Positions 49,314 to 57,679 of a stretch of 64,000 bases of DNA are shown here, in pieces. Origin of the DNA: Vasconcelosia minhoensis LEGE 07310 (GTDB taxonomy: Bacteria > Cyanobacteriota > Cyanobacteriia > Phormidesmidales > Phormidesmidaceae); assembly GCF_015207255.1 (NCBI RefSeq), contig NZ_JADEXG010000018.1, forward strand, positions 17,516 through 81,515, given 5' to 3'. Position numbers and translations under genes: made by a program. The notes beneath the pieces are model-generated. The model searched no databases. It worked only from the letters and a program-made list of their open reading frames with translations, and was not told the origin of the DNA. The stretch's first letter is position 1, and each line of letters starts with the position of its first letter.

Positions 49314-51941
49314 ATGCGTGAGGAGCTGCAAAAGATGATTGGCGATCGCAAATATCCATCCTCCAAACGTCGTTCATTCCTGCGGCGATTGAGCTATGTC
49401 CTACTATCGGTCGCGATCGCGCTCAGCATCGGACTCTTCCGCCAGCCCTACCCCACAGCCGCAGCCGAAAATTCGCCCACGATCTCGCAAACCAGTCCAG
49501 AGCAGCTGTTGCAGCAGGGGCAAGATCAGTACGCGATTGGGCAATTTACGGCGGCTATTCAATTCTGGCAGCAGGCGGCAGAGGCATTTGCGGCCCAGGG
49601 TAATGCGCTACAGCAGGCCAAAGCCTTTAGTCAGATCGCGATCGCGTTTCACCAGCTAGCAGACTGGTCCCAGGCCAATGCTTACCTAGCAGGCAGCTTA
49701 GAACTGCTCGAAGGGCGAACCGATCTGCCTGCCGAACGTCTCTCCGTTCTCGGTCAGGTCTATAGCACGCTGGGCAGCGTCTTTTTAACGCGATCACAGC
49801 CCCGCGAGGCGCTCAACGCTTTTGAGCAAGCCGCGTCCTATTATCAACAGACCGGCGACAGTCAGGGTCAGCTTCAGGCTCAGATTAATCAGGCCCAGGC
49901 GCTCCAGGCATTGGGATTCTACCGGCGAGCGCTGACCGCGCTGAACGAGCTGCAACCGCGCCTGATGGCTCAGTCAGACGAAGGGCTCAAAAGTCAGGGA
50001 TTGCGAAATTTGGGCAACCTACTGCGGATTACGGGAGATTTCCGACAGTCTGAAGTCACGTTGCAAGAAGGACTCGCGATCGCCCCAGACAATACCCAGG
50101 AAATCGCAGCCACGCTATACAGTTTGGGGCAAACGGCTCAGGCGCTGGGCAACCCCGATGACGCGCTGGCATACTACCGGCAAACGGTTGCCGCCGCTCC
50201 TACTCAGACCCTCCAGCTCCAGGCCCAAATTGCCCAGTTCAGCCTGCTTCAGGAAGCTGATAGAACCGCAGCCAGCGCCCTGCTGGCCGAAATTCAGCCC
50301 CAGCTAGCGGCCCTGCCGGTCAGTCGCTTCTCGGTCTATGCCCAGCTCAACCTGGCCCACCAGCTGATCGAGACGCGAGCGGCGGCGGCCAGTCCGCAGA
50401 TTGCCCAGGGGCTCGCGATCGCAATCCAGCAGGCCAAAGCGCTCAGCGATCCCAGAGCAGAATCCTTTGCGCTGGGTTATTTAGGTGAGCTGTATATTCA
50501 ACGGCAGCAGATTGAAGATGCCCAAACGGTTTTACAGCAGGCGCTTACCCTAGCGGAGCAAATAGAGGCCGATGATATCGCCTATCAGTGGCAGTGGCAG
50601 CTGGGGCAGCTGGCTCGGCAGCAGGGGGATGAGGAAAGCGCGATCGCGGTCTACACCAGCGCCGTCAATACCCTACAGCGCCTGCGCCTGGATCTGGTGA
50701 CCATCAACCCCGACCTGCAGTTTGACTTCCGCGAACAGGTCGAGCCCGTCTACCGAGAGCTGGTGAACCTGCTTTTAACCTCGGCTCAGAAGTCGGCCAG
50801 GTTGTCAGATGCAGACAGTCAGGACAAGCTGGTCAAGGCGCGTGACGTGATCGAATCGCTCCAGCTGGCCGAGCTGGAAAATTTCTTTAGGGAACCCTGC
50901 CTAGCCGTCCAGCAGCAAATCGACCAGGTGGTCGATAACGCTAACGCCCCGACGGCGGTGATGTATCCGATTATTTTGCCCGACCGTATAGATGTCATCC
51001 TCAAGCTTCCCAACCAGCCCCTCCGGTCTTACTCCACCCCGATTGCCCAGGCCGAACTGGAGGCCAAAGCCGAAGCGCTGCGCCGTCAGGTCCTGCTGCC
51101 CTATGGCTTAAGGGACGTACAAACTCTGGCAGCGGAGATGTACGACTGGCTGCTCAGACCGGTCGAGGTGGAATTCGCCGATGCTCAGGTTGAGACCCTG
51201 GTTTTTGTACTGGATGGGGTGCTGCGCAATATTCCCATGGCAGTTCTCTACGACGGTCAGCAGTATCTCGTTGAGAAATATAACCTGGCCCTGGCGCCGG
51301 GGCTGAAGCTGGTCGATCCGAAGCCTTTGACAGGGCAGCGGCTGGCCGCGATCGCGGCTGGTTTGAGCGAAGCCCGCCACGGCTTTAGTTCTCTAGACTA
51401 TGTCCGGGCGGAGGTCGAGCAGATTCAAGCAGCCGTGGATAGCCGGGTTTTACTCAACGATGCCTTTACCCAAGAAACGCTGGAAACCGCCATTAATCAA
51501 ACGCCCTTTCCAGTGGTTCATCTAGCCACCCATGGTCAGTTCAGCTCTAACCTAGAGGAAACCTTTGTGCTCGCCTGGGATACGCCAATTTCAATTAGTA
51601 CCCTCAGCCGCCTGCTGCGCAATAGCGAGCAAAACCGGCAGGACGCCATCGAGCTATTGGTTCTGAGCGCCTGTGAAACCGCTGCCGGAGACAGTCGCGC
51701 GGCTTTGGGTCTGGCGGGGGTAGCAGCTCGGGCCGGAGCCCGCAGCATCCTAGCGTCGCTCTGGAACCTAGACGATGAAACCAGCGCCGTGCTGATGGAT
51801 CAGTTCTATCGGTCCCTATCTCAGTCTTCAACGACTAAAGCCACTGCCCTGCGACAGGCTCAGCTTTCCCTACTGCGAAACCCTGGATATGAGCATCCGC
51901 GCTACTGGGCACCCTATGTCCTGGTCGGCAACTGGCTTTGA
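49314..51941 (+). CDS. TPR-CHAT protease-like protein
   Basis: 875 residues; ATG 49335 (with GAGGAG upstream) is more likely than 49314. A basic N-terminus and membrane or signal segment (YVLLSVAIALSIGLF) precede some ten tetratricopeptide-like repeats (about 60-480). The C-terminal CHAT domain (about 570-875) has the caspase-like dyad His740 (HLATHGQF) and Cys787 (LSACETAAGD), and ends HPRYWAPYVLVGNWL as typical for cyanobacterial CHAT proteins. The predicted signal segment puts the protease outside the cytoplasm. It is directly downstream of the TpsA gene, suggesting it acts on the exoprotein or with it at the cell surface. Confidence 0.9.
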   Translation: MREELQKMIGDRKYPSSKRRSFLRRLSYVLLSVAIALSIGLFRQPYPTAAAENSPTISQTSPEQLLQQGQDQYAIGQFTAAIQFWQQAAEAFAAQGNALQQAKAFSQIAIAFHQLADWSQANAYLAGSLELLEGRTDLPAERLSVLGQVYSTLGSVFLTRSQPREALNAFEQAASYYQQTGDSQGQLQAQINQAQALQALGFYRRALTALNELQPRLMAQSDEGLKSQGLRNLGNLLRITGDFRQSEVTLQEGLAIAPDNTQEIAATLYSLGQTAQALGNPDDALAYYRQTVAAAPTQTLQLQAQIAQFSLLQEADRTAASALLAEIQPQLAALPVSRFSVYAQLNLAHQLIETRAAAASPQIAQGLAIAIQQAKALSDPRAESFALGYLGELYIQRQQIEDAQTVLQQALTLAEQIEADDIAYQWQWQLGQLARQQGDEESAIAVYTSAVNTLQRLRLDLVTINPDLQFDFREQVEPVYRELVNLLLTSAQKSARLSDADSQDKLVKARDVIESLQLAELENFFREPCLAVQQQIDQVVDNANAPTAVMYPIILPDRIDVILKLPNQPLRSYSTPIAQAELEAKAEALRRQVLLPYGLRDVQTLAAEMYDWLLRPVEVEFADAQVETLVFVLDGVLRNIPMAVLYDGQQYLVEKYNLALAPGLKLVDPKPLTGQRLAAIAAGLSEARHGFSSLDYVRAEVEQIQAAVDSRVLLNDAFTQETLETAINQTPFPVVHLATHGQFSSNLEETFVLAWDTPISISTLSRLLRNSEQNRQDAIELLVLSACETAAGDSRAALGLAGVAARAGARSILASLWNLDDETSAVLMDQFYRSLSQSSTTKATALRQAQLSLLRNPGYEHPRYWAPYVLVGNWL

Positions 51942-52122
51942 GGAAGAAGCAAAGTGGGCAATGGCGGTCAAACTGTTTGAAATGAAACGAATTTTGTCTG
52001 GAATCGCAGCCCAACTGTTCGGCATCGATCGAGTTAGCTTTTTGCTGAGCTTACATCGCTATGATGTCCCGATGATTGACCTAGATGAGGCTGACTTGCT
52101 CTCTGAGTCAGCGAATACCTGA
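51934..52122 (+). pseudogene. UPF0175-family antitoxin remnant
   Basis: The frame gives EEEAKWAMAVKLFEMKRILSG and then IAAQLFGIDRVSFLLSLHRYDVPMIDLD, the middle and C-terminal part of the UPF0175 antitoxin family. The N-terminal strand is replaced by sequence from the CHAT gene's other frame, so no proper start survives (ATG 51961 would make a 53-residue stub). Confidence 0.6.
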
Positions 52123-52123
52123 C

Positions 52124-52186
52124 GCTAAGCGTATTGTTATCAACACCAGCCCACTGATTGCCCTGATCGCGGCTGTGGTCCAATAA
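52124..52186 (+). pseudogene. DUF3368 toxin remnant
   Basis: Right after the UPF0175 stop, another frame encodes AKRIVINTSPLIALIAAVVQ before a stop: the first strand and helix of a DUF3368 PIN-like toxin. UPF0175 plus DUF3368 is a common cyanobacterial toxin-antitoxin pair, so this is a decayed module squeezed between the CHAT gene and purB. Confidence 0.6.
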
Positions 52187-52195
52187 ATTCATTTC

Positions 52196-53491
52196 CTAAA
52201 TATCCAACCGCTGATACACCGCGTCTAAATTTCGCAGCTGATAATCCGGCTGGAAGCAGGCTTCGATCTCTTCGGCAGACAGCACTTCCTGCACCTCAGG
52301 ATTCTTCGTAATCAGCTGCTGAAAGTCGCCATCGGGCTGATTCCAGGCCTGGTGAGCGCAGGACTGGACAATCCGGTAGGCCGCTTCGCGGGCGATGCCC
52401 TGCTCCACTAGGGCTAGCAGCACCCGCTGGCTGAAGACGACGCCGCCGTAGCGGTTCATATTGCGCCGCATATTTTCGGGATAGACCAGCAGCTTTCTCA
52501 CCAGCTGAGTCATCTCCACCAGCATAAAGTGCATCAGAATGCAGCTGTCGGGAAAGATCACCCGCTCGGCGGAGCTGTGGGAAATATCGCGCTCGTGCCA
52601 GAGAGCGACGTTTTCCAAGGCGACTAGGGCATTACTGCGGAGGATACGGGCTAGGCCGGTCAGGCGCTCGGAGCGAATCGGATTGCGCTTGTGGGGCATC
52701 GCCGACGAGCCCTTTTGACCCTTGGCGAAGAATTCTTCAACCTCTAGAACATCGGTACGCTGAAGATTGCGGATTTCAACCGCGAAACGTTCGATCGACG
52801 CAGCGACCCCGGCCAGGGTGGTGAGGAAATCGGCATGGACATCGCGGGAGATCACCTGAGTCGAAGCGGTATCAGGCTTGAGGCCAAGCTTTTGGCAGGC
52901 GATCGCTTCTACCGCCGGGTCAATGTTGGCATAGGTGCCCACCGCGCCGGACATTTTGCCGACGGCAATGTCGTCCTGGAGGCGGCAGAGGCGTTCGCGG
53001 TGACGCTGCATTTCGGCCTGCCAACCCGCTAGCTTAAAGCCCAAGGTCAGCGGCTCCGCGTGGATGCCGTGGGAGCGCCCGATCATCACCGTATCACGGT
53101 GCTCCTGCGCCTTATAGCGAATGGCCTGAATCAGGCTTTCGACCTGGGTAAGGATGAGCTGATGGCTGGCCAAGATCTGGAGCGACAGCGCCGTGTCCAG
53201 CACGTCGGAACTGGTCATGCCCAGGTGAATGTAGCGCCCGGCATCGCCCACATACTCGTTGACGTTCGTCAGGAAAGCAATCACGTCGTGGCGTACTTCG
53301 GCCTCGATTTCGAGAATGCGCTCGACCTCAAAATTGGCCTTTGCCTTGATGGTATCAACCGCGTCCTGGGGAATCTGGCCGAGCTCGGCCTGGGCCTCGC
53401 AGACGGCGATTTCAACCTGAAGCCAGGTTTTGAACTTGTAGTGATCGGTCCAGAGTTCGCCCATCTCGGGCAGCGTGTAGCGTTCTATCAA
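52196..53491 (-). CDS. purB: adenylosuccinate lyase
   Basis: 431-residue lyase of the fumarase/aspartase superfamily. It acts twice in purine synthesis, releasing fumarate from SAICAR and from adenylosuccinate. The superfamily signature [11 protein letters not shown] is intact, along with the substrate-binding [13 protein letters not shown] and [16 protein letters not shown] segments; start [14 protein letters not shown] is the standard one. Length is normal for bacterial PurB. It is convergent with the relic toxin-antitoxin module and has a 250-bp upstream gap to the DUF1361 gene. Housekeeping enzyme with no oddities. Confidence 0.97.
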   Translation of the reverse strand: MIERYTLPEMGELWTDHYKFKTWLQVEIAVCEAQAELGQIPQDAVDTIKAKANFEVERILEIEAEVRHDVIAFLTNVNEYVGDAGRYIHLGMTSSDVLDTALSLQILASHQLILTQVESLIQAIRYKAQEHRDTVMIGRSHGIHAEPLTLGFKLAGWQAEMQRHRERLCRLQDDIAVGKMSGAVGTYANIDPAVEAIACQKLGLKPDTASTQVISRDVHADFLTTLAGVAASIERFAVEIRNLQRTDVLEVEEFFAKGQKGSSAMPHKRNPIRSERLTGLARILRSNALVALENVALWHERDISHSSAERVIFPDSCILMHFMLVEMTQLVRKLLVYPENMRRNMNRYGGVVFSQRVLLALVEQGIAREAAYRIVQSCAHQAWNQPDGDFQQLITKNPEVQEVLSAEEIEACFQPDYQLRNLDAVYQRLDI

Positions 53492-53743
53492 GGCTGTGAC
53501 GCAGAATACAACCGCTCTATTCTATCGAGGGACGGGCGGTGCGCATAGCGGTCAGATTTTTAACCGCACCGATGATGGGCAATTTCGAGGGTGAGCCCTA
53601 ATAAACTCGGGACTCTTTCGGAATAAAGCGCGATCGCGCTGTAGCAAGGCCCAACGCCACCGACCAAAAATCGTCGATTTCACCCAGCTCAGCTGACAAA
53701 AACTACGTTAAGAATAAGTTAAGACGCTCACGCTACCTGACCT

Positions 53744-54406
53744 ATGACCGCAGAAATTTTAGCCTGGTTCGATGCTTCCCTTCATGCCGCTAAGGGCAAC
53801 CTATCTTTTATGGTATGGAATACGTTTTTAGCCATAATCCCCTTCATTGTCAGCCTGTGGATTTTTCGGGGGCGCGGTTCGGGCGTGCGGCGGCTGAGCT
53901 GGTGGGTAGGACTGGGGGTGTTTGTCGCATTTCTGCCGAATGCGCCCTACGTCCTTACCGACATCATTCATCTGGTGAATGACATTCGCCGGGGCCATTC
54001 GATCTGGACCATTTCCCTAATTCTGGTTCCCCAGTATCTGCTGTTTATGCTGATTGGGTTTGAAGCCTACGTCGCTTCCGTGATTAACCTGGGGCACTAT
54101 CTGAAGCAGCAGGGACTCAGACGCTGGGTTTTCGCCGCAGAGCTGCTGATGCATGCCCTCTGTGCCATCGGCATCTACCTGGGCCGCTTTCTCCGATTCA
54201 ACAGCTGGGACATCGTCACGAATTCCAACACGCTGTTCTACAGCATCCCCAACGAGGTGGTCCAGAAGCGCCCGCTGGTGATTATGCTGACGACGTTTTT
54301 CGTGATTGCCCTACTTTACTGGCTGCTGAAGCAAGTCACCCTGGCGCTGGCCTTTTACTGGCGCAACCAGCGGCGGCAGCCTGAGCAATCGATGATTTCG
54401 CATTAA
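53744..54406 (+). CDS. DUF1361 family membrane protein
   Basis: 220 residues with about six hydrophobic helices, covering the DUF1361 core (FMVWNTFLAIIPFIVSLWIF, FLPNAPYVLTDIIHL, LGRFLRFNSWDIV). The motif set NAPY...TD...HL and GRFLR..SWD is diagnostic of the family, whose function is unknown. The C-terminus ends in a basic tail (WRNQRRQPEQSMISH), placing it in the cytoplasm. No operon partners: purB is divergent upstream and the PhnZ-like pseudogene lies 140 bp downstream. Confidence 0.8.
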   Translation: MTAEILAWFDASLHAAKGNLSFMVWNTFLAIIPFIVSLWIFRGRGSGVRRLSWWVGLGVFVAFLPNAPYVLTDIIHLVNDIRRGHSIWTISLILVPQYLLFMLIGFEAYVASVINLGHYLKQQGLRRWVFAAELLMHALCAIGIYLGRFLRFNSWDIVTNSNTLFYSIPNEVVQKRPLVIMLTTFFVIALLYWLLKQVTLALAFYWRNQRRQPEQSMISH

Positions 54407-54549
54407 AATAGGCGGCTATAGCACGGCTTTATTCTCAGCGCGACCTGAGGTATAGCAGGTAATGAGCAACACAGAGAATTGCCAGGCATCTAGCCTATAG
54501 TAGCCATAGCTCCTAACGGAGGATTGCCCTGCTAGCTGCCCGACCGACG

Positions 54550-55101
54550 ATGCCTTCCACCACCCCAGCCGATCTTATTGACCTCTACTATCAGCGCGGC
54601 CAGGCCCAATACGGCGGTGAAGCCGTCAGCCAGAGCGAACATGCGCTCCAATGTGCCTTTCTGGCTGAGCAAGCGGGTAGCTCTGCGGCCCTCGTTACCG
54701 CCTGTCTGCTGCACGACCTGGGGCACCTGGTCCATCACCTGGGCGAGGACGCCGCTGCTCGCGGCATTGACGATCGCCATGAGTACCGCGCGATGGCCGT
54801 GCTAGAAACGCTTTTCCCCGCCGCTGTGACGGCTCCAATTCAGCTGCACGTCAACGCTAAGCGCTATCTCTGCGCGGTGGATAAAGGCCTACTGGGCTGA
54901 GCTGTCGGCAGCCTCTAAGCGCAGCCTGGAGCTCCAAGGGGGTATTTTCTCGGCGGGGGACGCGATCGCGTTTATCCAGCAGCCCTATGCTCCAGAGGCA
55001 ACGCAGCTCCGCCGCTGGGACGACCTCGCCAAAATACCGGATTTAGAAACACCCGACCTGCTGCATTTTTTGCCAATTCTGCAAGCAGCCGCGGTAGGTC
55101 C
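54550..55101 (+). pseudogene. PhnZ-like HD-domain oxygenase, frameshifted and cut by an insertion sequence
   Basis: The open frame to 54900 carries the phosphonate-degradation HD signature: YGGEAVSQSEHALQCA, LLHDLGHL, IDDRHEYRA and LHVNAKRYLCAVD. It then reads KGLLG-stop. In the +1 frame the family sequence goes on as KAYWAELSAASKRSLELQGG ... LRRWDDLAKIPDLETPDLL, so a single extra base (A-run near 54882-54885) broke the gene. The remaining 3' end is separated by the insertion sequence: removing it and one 10-bp duplicate restores ...AAAVGPRG-stop at 56496-56498. PhnZ oxidises 1-hydroxyphosphonates made by a PhyH-family partner. This copy should be dead. Confidence 0.8.
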
Positions 55102-56478
55102 GGGTGAACGAAAAAAAGCGCGGTCACTGTTGAGTAGGCTATTTGTACCAGAAATCATGCCAACGCTGAGAGCCACTCAAATAACAAGCCCTCAGTGTCA
55201 TCACGGCTTCAGCCCCGCGTTTAGACCAGAACATGCCAGACTGCTTGAGGCGCATAGTAACGATACGGCGATTAGAACTTTCCACAATGCCCGAACCAAT
55301 CATCAGGTTTTGGTTCAAATAGCGTTGATAGTCGATGCGGCTCTGGTTGTGGGTCAAATAGCTCACCAGGCGCTCAACCGTTTGGGTTAAGTCTTCAGAG
55401 GTCGGCGGCAGCCGTTGGGCGGCTTGGACGACAGCGGGCCACTGAGATTGTTTGAGTGCGCTCTGCTGGGTTGTGACCCAAGCCTGCTGTGATTCGACTT
55501 GTCCAACGAAAGCAGCGCGTGCGACTTCCCAGAGATACTCGCAGACATCGAAGAAGTCGAGAATTTGAATCGCATCGGGAAAGAGCAAGCTGGCCATCAG
55601 CCACAACCAAGGTGCGCCATCGCCGAGAAATACAACCTGATGGGGTGTGTTATCTACAGTAGCGACATAGCAGCGATTGAGCTGTTCACGGAAGCCTGCG
55701 ACCCCGTCGAGGGTGGCCACATACTCACGCGCCTTGACGATGGCTCGGGTCTTGGCAACTCTGAGGTGGTCAGCGTCCCAGAACAGGACACCAACTTTCG
55801 CTTCGCAAGTGCCCCCCTGCCGCATCGGCGTATGGATGCCATCAGCACCGATATAGAAAATCGGTCGTTTGGGCAGCGCTGTGGCGGCAGTGCTAAGGCT
55901 AGAGCGGATCGGACAAGCTCCCTCAACGGCAATTTGGGCTTCCGCCTCGACCAGCGTACTGCCATAGGCTTCCACATGATTGGCCAGCGTCTTTTCGCTC
56001 ACGCTCACCCCACTCCAGCGCTGTAGCAAGCGATTGGCGTTGCCGAATTCACTGCCTACCCCCAACGCACTCGATAGCTCTTGCACACTCCGAAACCATC
56101 CATCAGCAGGGAGCCCGAGCTGCTCATCGGCATGACAGATGCTGCCAGCGTTATAGACCCGCCGACTCAACTCGACTGTTCCTAATGGCGTTTGATAGCG
56201 GCGAGCCCTTTTGGCTCTCGCCCCCAGGTGCCCCCGCTCCGTGTGCTCAATCTGCTCCTGGAGTTGCCGCTGGAGCAGCTCTCTACCTAGCTCTCGCCAG
56301 ACTTGGGTGAATTCCTCTACGTAGGCTTCGGCGCTCTGCGATGTTCCCGAAAACACTGGTAGTGCTTTCAGCTGCTCGCTCACGATAGACTCTAGTTGCA
56401 TTCGGTGTAGTCCCTCGACGTTGTTTCTTGTCTGACACTACGCCTTTTTTCTAATCCCGCGCTTTTTTTCGTTCACCC
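55102..56478. mobile_element. ISKra4-family insertion sequence
   Basis: 1377 bp with perfect 22-bp terminal inverted repeats (55102-55123 and 56457-56478, starting GGGTGAACG) and a 10-bp target-site duplication CGGTAGGTCC at 55092-55101 and 56479-56488. The intact transposase gene and perfect ends imply a recent insertion. It interrupts the last codons of a PhnZ-like gene. Confidence 0.9.
55139..56401 (-). CDS. ISKra4-type transposase
   Basis: 420 residues. The N-terminus (ELLQRQLQEQIEHTERGHLG) and the core IFYIGADGIHTPMR, VVFLGDGAPWLWLMASLLF, ILDFFDVCEYLWEVAR and the C-terminal GSGIVESSNRRIVTMRLKQSGMFW are typical of the ISKra4 family; the D...D...E catalytic acids fall in the ADG, LGDGAPW and IVESSN segments. 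It is the only gene of the element and appears full length, so the element may still move. Start ATG 56401 lies 56 bp inside the right end. Confidence 0.85.
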   Translation of the reverse strand: MQLESIVSEQLKALPVFSGTSQSAEAYVEEFTQVWRELGRELLQRQLQEQIEHTERGHLGARAKRARRYQTPLGTVELSRRVYNAGSICHADEQLGLPADGWFRSVQELSSALGVGSEFGNANRLLQRWSGVSVSEKTLANHVEAYGSTLVEAEAQIAVEGACPIRSSLSTAATALPKRPIFYIGADGIHTPMRQGGTCEAKVGVLFWDADHLRVAKTRAIVKAREYVATLDGVAGFREQLNRCYVATVDNTPHQVVFLGDGAPWLWLMASLLFPDAIQILDFFDVCEYLWEVARAAFVGQVESQQAWVTTQQSALKQSQWPAVVQAAQRLPPTSEDLTQTVERLVSYLTHNQSRIDYQRYLNQNLMIGSGIVESSNRRIVTMRLKQSGMFWSKRGAEAVMTLRACYLSGSQRWHDFWYK

Positions 56479-56513
56479 CGGTAGGTCCTCGGGGCTGAGC
56501 TGTTCTGCGTTTA

Positions 56514-56671
56514 GCCCTCATCCTAAATCCTTCTCCCAAGCTTGGGAGAAGGACTTTGAGATTGTCAGCTGTCCTTGGTCAAATGAGCTTTATGACTTAT
56601 GAAAGCTTCTTACTCTAGGCTCTTGTTCCCCTTCTCCCAAATTATGGGAGAAGGGGCTGGGGGATGAGGGC
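56514..56671. repeat. palindromic intergenic repeat, copy 5
   Basis: GCCCTCATCC to GATGAGGGC with CTTCTCCCAAGC/GGGAGAAGG and CCCCTTCTCCC/GGGAGAAGGGG hairpins. About 60 bp of unrelated sequence separates the two hairpins, more than in copies 1-3. Confidence 0.75.
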
Positions 56672-56680
56672 CAATGCTCA

Positions 56681-56872
56681 TCAGTCCCAAATCCGCTGCG
56701 CCGCGCGCTGGATTGACTTTTCGTCAGAGAACGCCTGCAGGACGGCCCATGAGGCGCGGGTCGCTACCGCAGAGAGCACCAGGATAGCGCCCAGGGTTAG
56801 CACGGCCGTAGGGGAGTGGAAGCTGACTAAAACAACGCTGAGAATTGCGAGAATGAGAATACTTCTGTCCAT
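56681..56872 (-). CDS. small membrane protein preceded by tandem ribosome-site repeats
   Basis: 63 residues from ATG 56872 (MDRSILILAILSVVLVSF, then TAVLTLGAILVLSAVA), giving two closely spaced hydrophobic helices and a polar C-terminus (SDEKSIQRAAQRIWD). No family recognised. The start is fixed by AGGAG six bases upstream, inside the first of five 14-bp direct repeats. The longer frame upstream only translates the repeats (GEHRQENTARRTPP) and is not credible. It lies between palindromic repeat copy 5 and the YcxB-like gene. Confidence 0.65.
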   Translation of the reverse strand: MDRSILILAILSVVLVSFHSPTAVLTLGAILVLSAVATRASWAVLQAFSDEKSIQRAAQRIWD

Positions 56873-56942
56873 GGTGTTCTCCTGGCGGTGTTCTCCTGGC
56901 GGTGTTCTCCTGGCGGTGTTCTCCTGGCGGTGTTCTCCTGGC
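56873..56942 (-). repeat. five 14-bp tandem repeats, each containing a Shine-Dalgarno sequence
   Basis: Five exact head-to-tail copies of GCCAGGAGAACACC (minus strand). The first ends directly at the ATG of the small membrane protein, so each unit offers AGGAG and only the nearest is correctly spaced. Such arrays can change copy number by slippage. Confidence 0.95.
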
Positions 56943-57084
56943 GATCCGGTCGCTGGCAAACGGCTTGTCAGGGAGCCTTAACTTCATGGTAGTCAACCGT
57001 TCCGGGATCAGGCAGGTATAGCCCCAAACCTTAGTAATGCTTAATTTTCTGAGGACCGCTGCAACATTCCCTGATCAAAGTGCC

Positions 57085-57582
57085 CTAGGACACCTTGCCA
57101 CCGTGGGCGCGCACCTGCGTGACGATCAGCTGCTTCACCGGACGGCTCAGGGCAGCCGTCGGCAGCATCGAGTAGCCCAACCCCTGGCGATGAAAGAAAA
57201 TCAGCCAGACCTGGGGGAAGCGCCAGACTTCGGTGACCCTTTTCCAGGAGAGCTCCTGCGTCCCCAGCTCTGACAGGGTGCCGATGGAGTGATGGGTAAA
57301 TCGCCAGGTAAAAACGGAAACGTCTAGCTTACGAAATCGCTCTACTGAGAGGCTGATATACAGCCAGCCCACCAGATAGCAAAGGACGATGAGGACGATG
57401 CCAATGCCGCCGAAGACGGTGGCCTGTCGCCAGAACGATTTGAGGGCAAGCAGTCCGGCGCAGGCCAGCAGCAGCAGGCTGCCGCCGATGATGGCCCGGA
57501 AATGGACAAAGCGAAAAAAGAACTGCCGCGCCGCCGCTCGCGCGATCGCGCTCGAATAGCGAATAGTGACTTCATACTCCAC
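57085..57582 (-). CDS. YcxB-like membrane protein
   Basis: 165 residues with a short N-terminal strand (MEYEVTIRYSSAIARAAARQF), two adjacent membrane helices (IIGGSLLLLACAGLLAL and VFGGIGIVLIVLCYLVGWLYI), and a C-terminal soluble part with WKRVTEVWRFPQVWLIFFHRQGLGYSMLPTAAL, which matches the YcxB-like family (PH-like domain at the membrane). Function is unknown. Start ATG 57582. It is on the same strand as the small membrane protein, 140 bp upstream of the tandem repeats, and not obviously in an operon with other genes. Confidence 0.7.
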   Translation of the reverse strand: MEYEVTIRYSSAIARAAARQFFFRFVHFRAIIGGSLLLLACAGLLALKSFWRQATVFGGIGIVLIVLCYLVGWLYISLSVERFRKLDVSVFTWRFTHHSIGTLSELGTQELSWKRVTEVWRFPQVWLIFFHRQGLGYSMLPTAALSRPVKQLIVTQVRAHGGKVS

Positions 57583-57679
57583 AGATTCCTGATGCTCTCC
57601 GCGTACGAGATCACGGCGATAGGAGTGTATCAGAAGCCGAGCTTAAATGAATCAGTCTGCTGCGCTCAAATGCCGTCGT

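Noticed and set aside
12342..55101. PhyH gene and PhnZ-like pseudogene as one phosphonate operon
   Set aside because: They are 42 kb apart with no phosphonate transport or lyase genes; the PhyH neighbours point to amines.
56873..56942. Tandem 14-bp repeats considered as a CRISPR array
   Set aside because: The units are directly head to tail with no spacers, only 14 bp long, and there are no cas genes.
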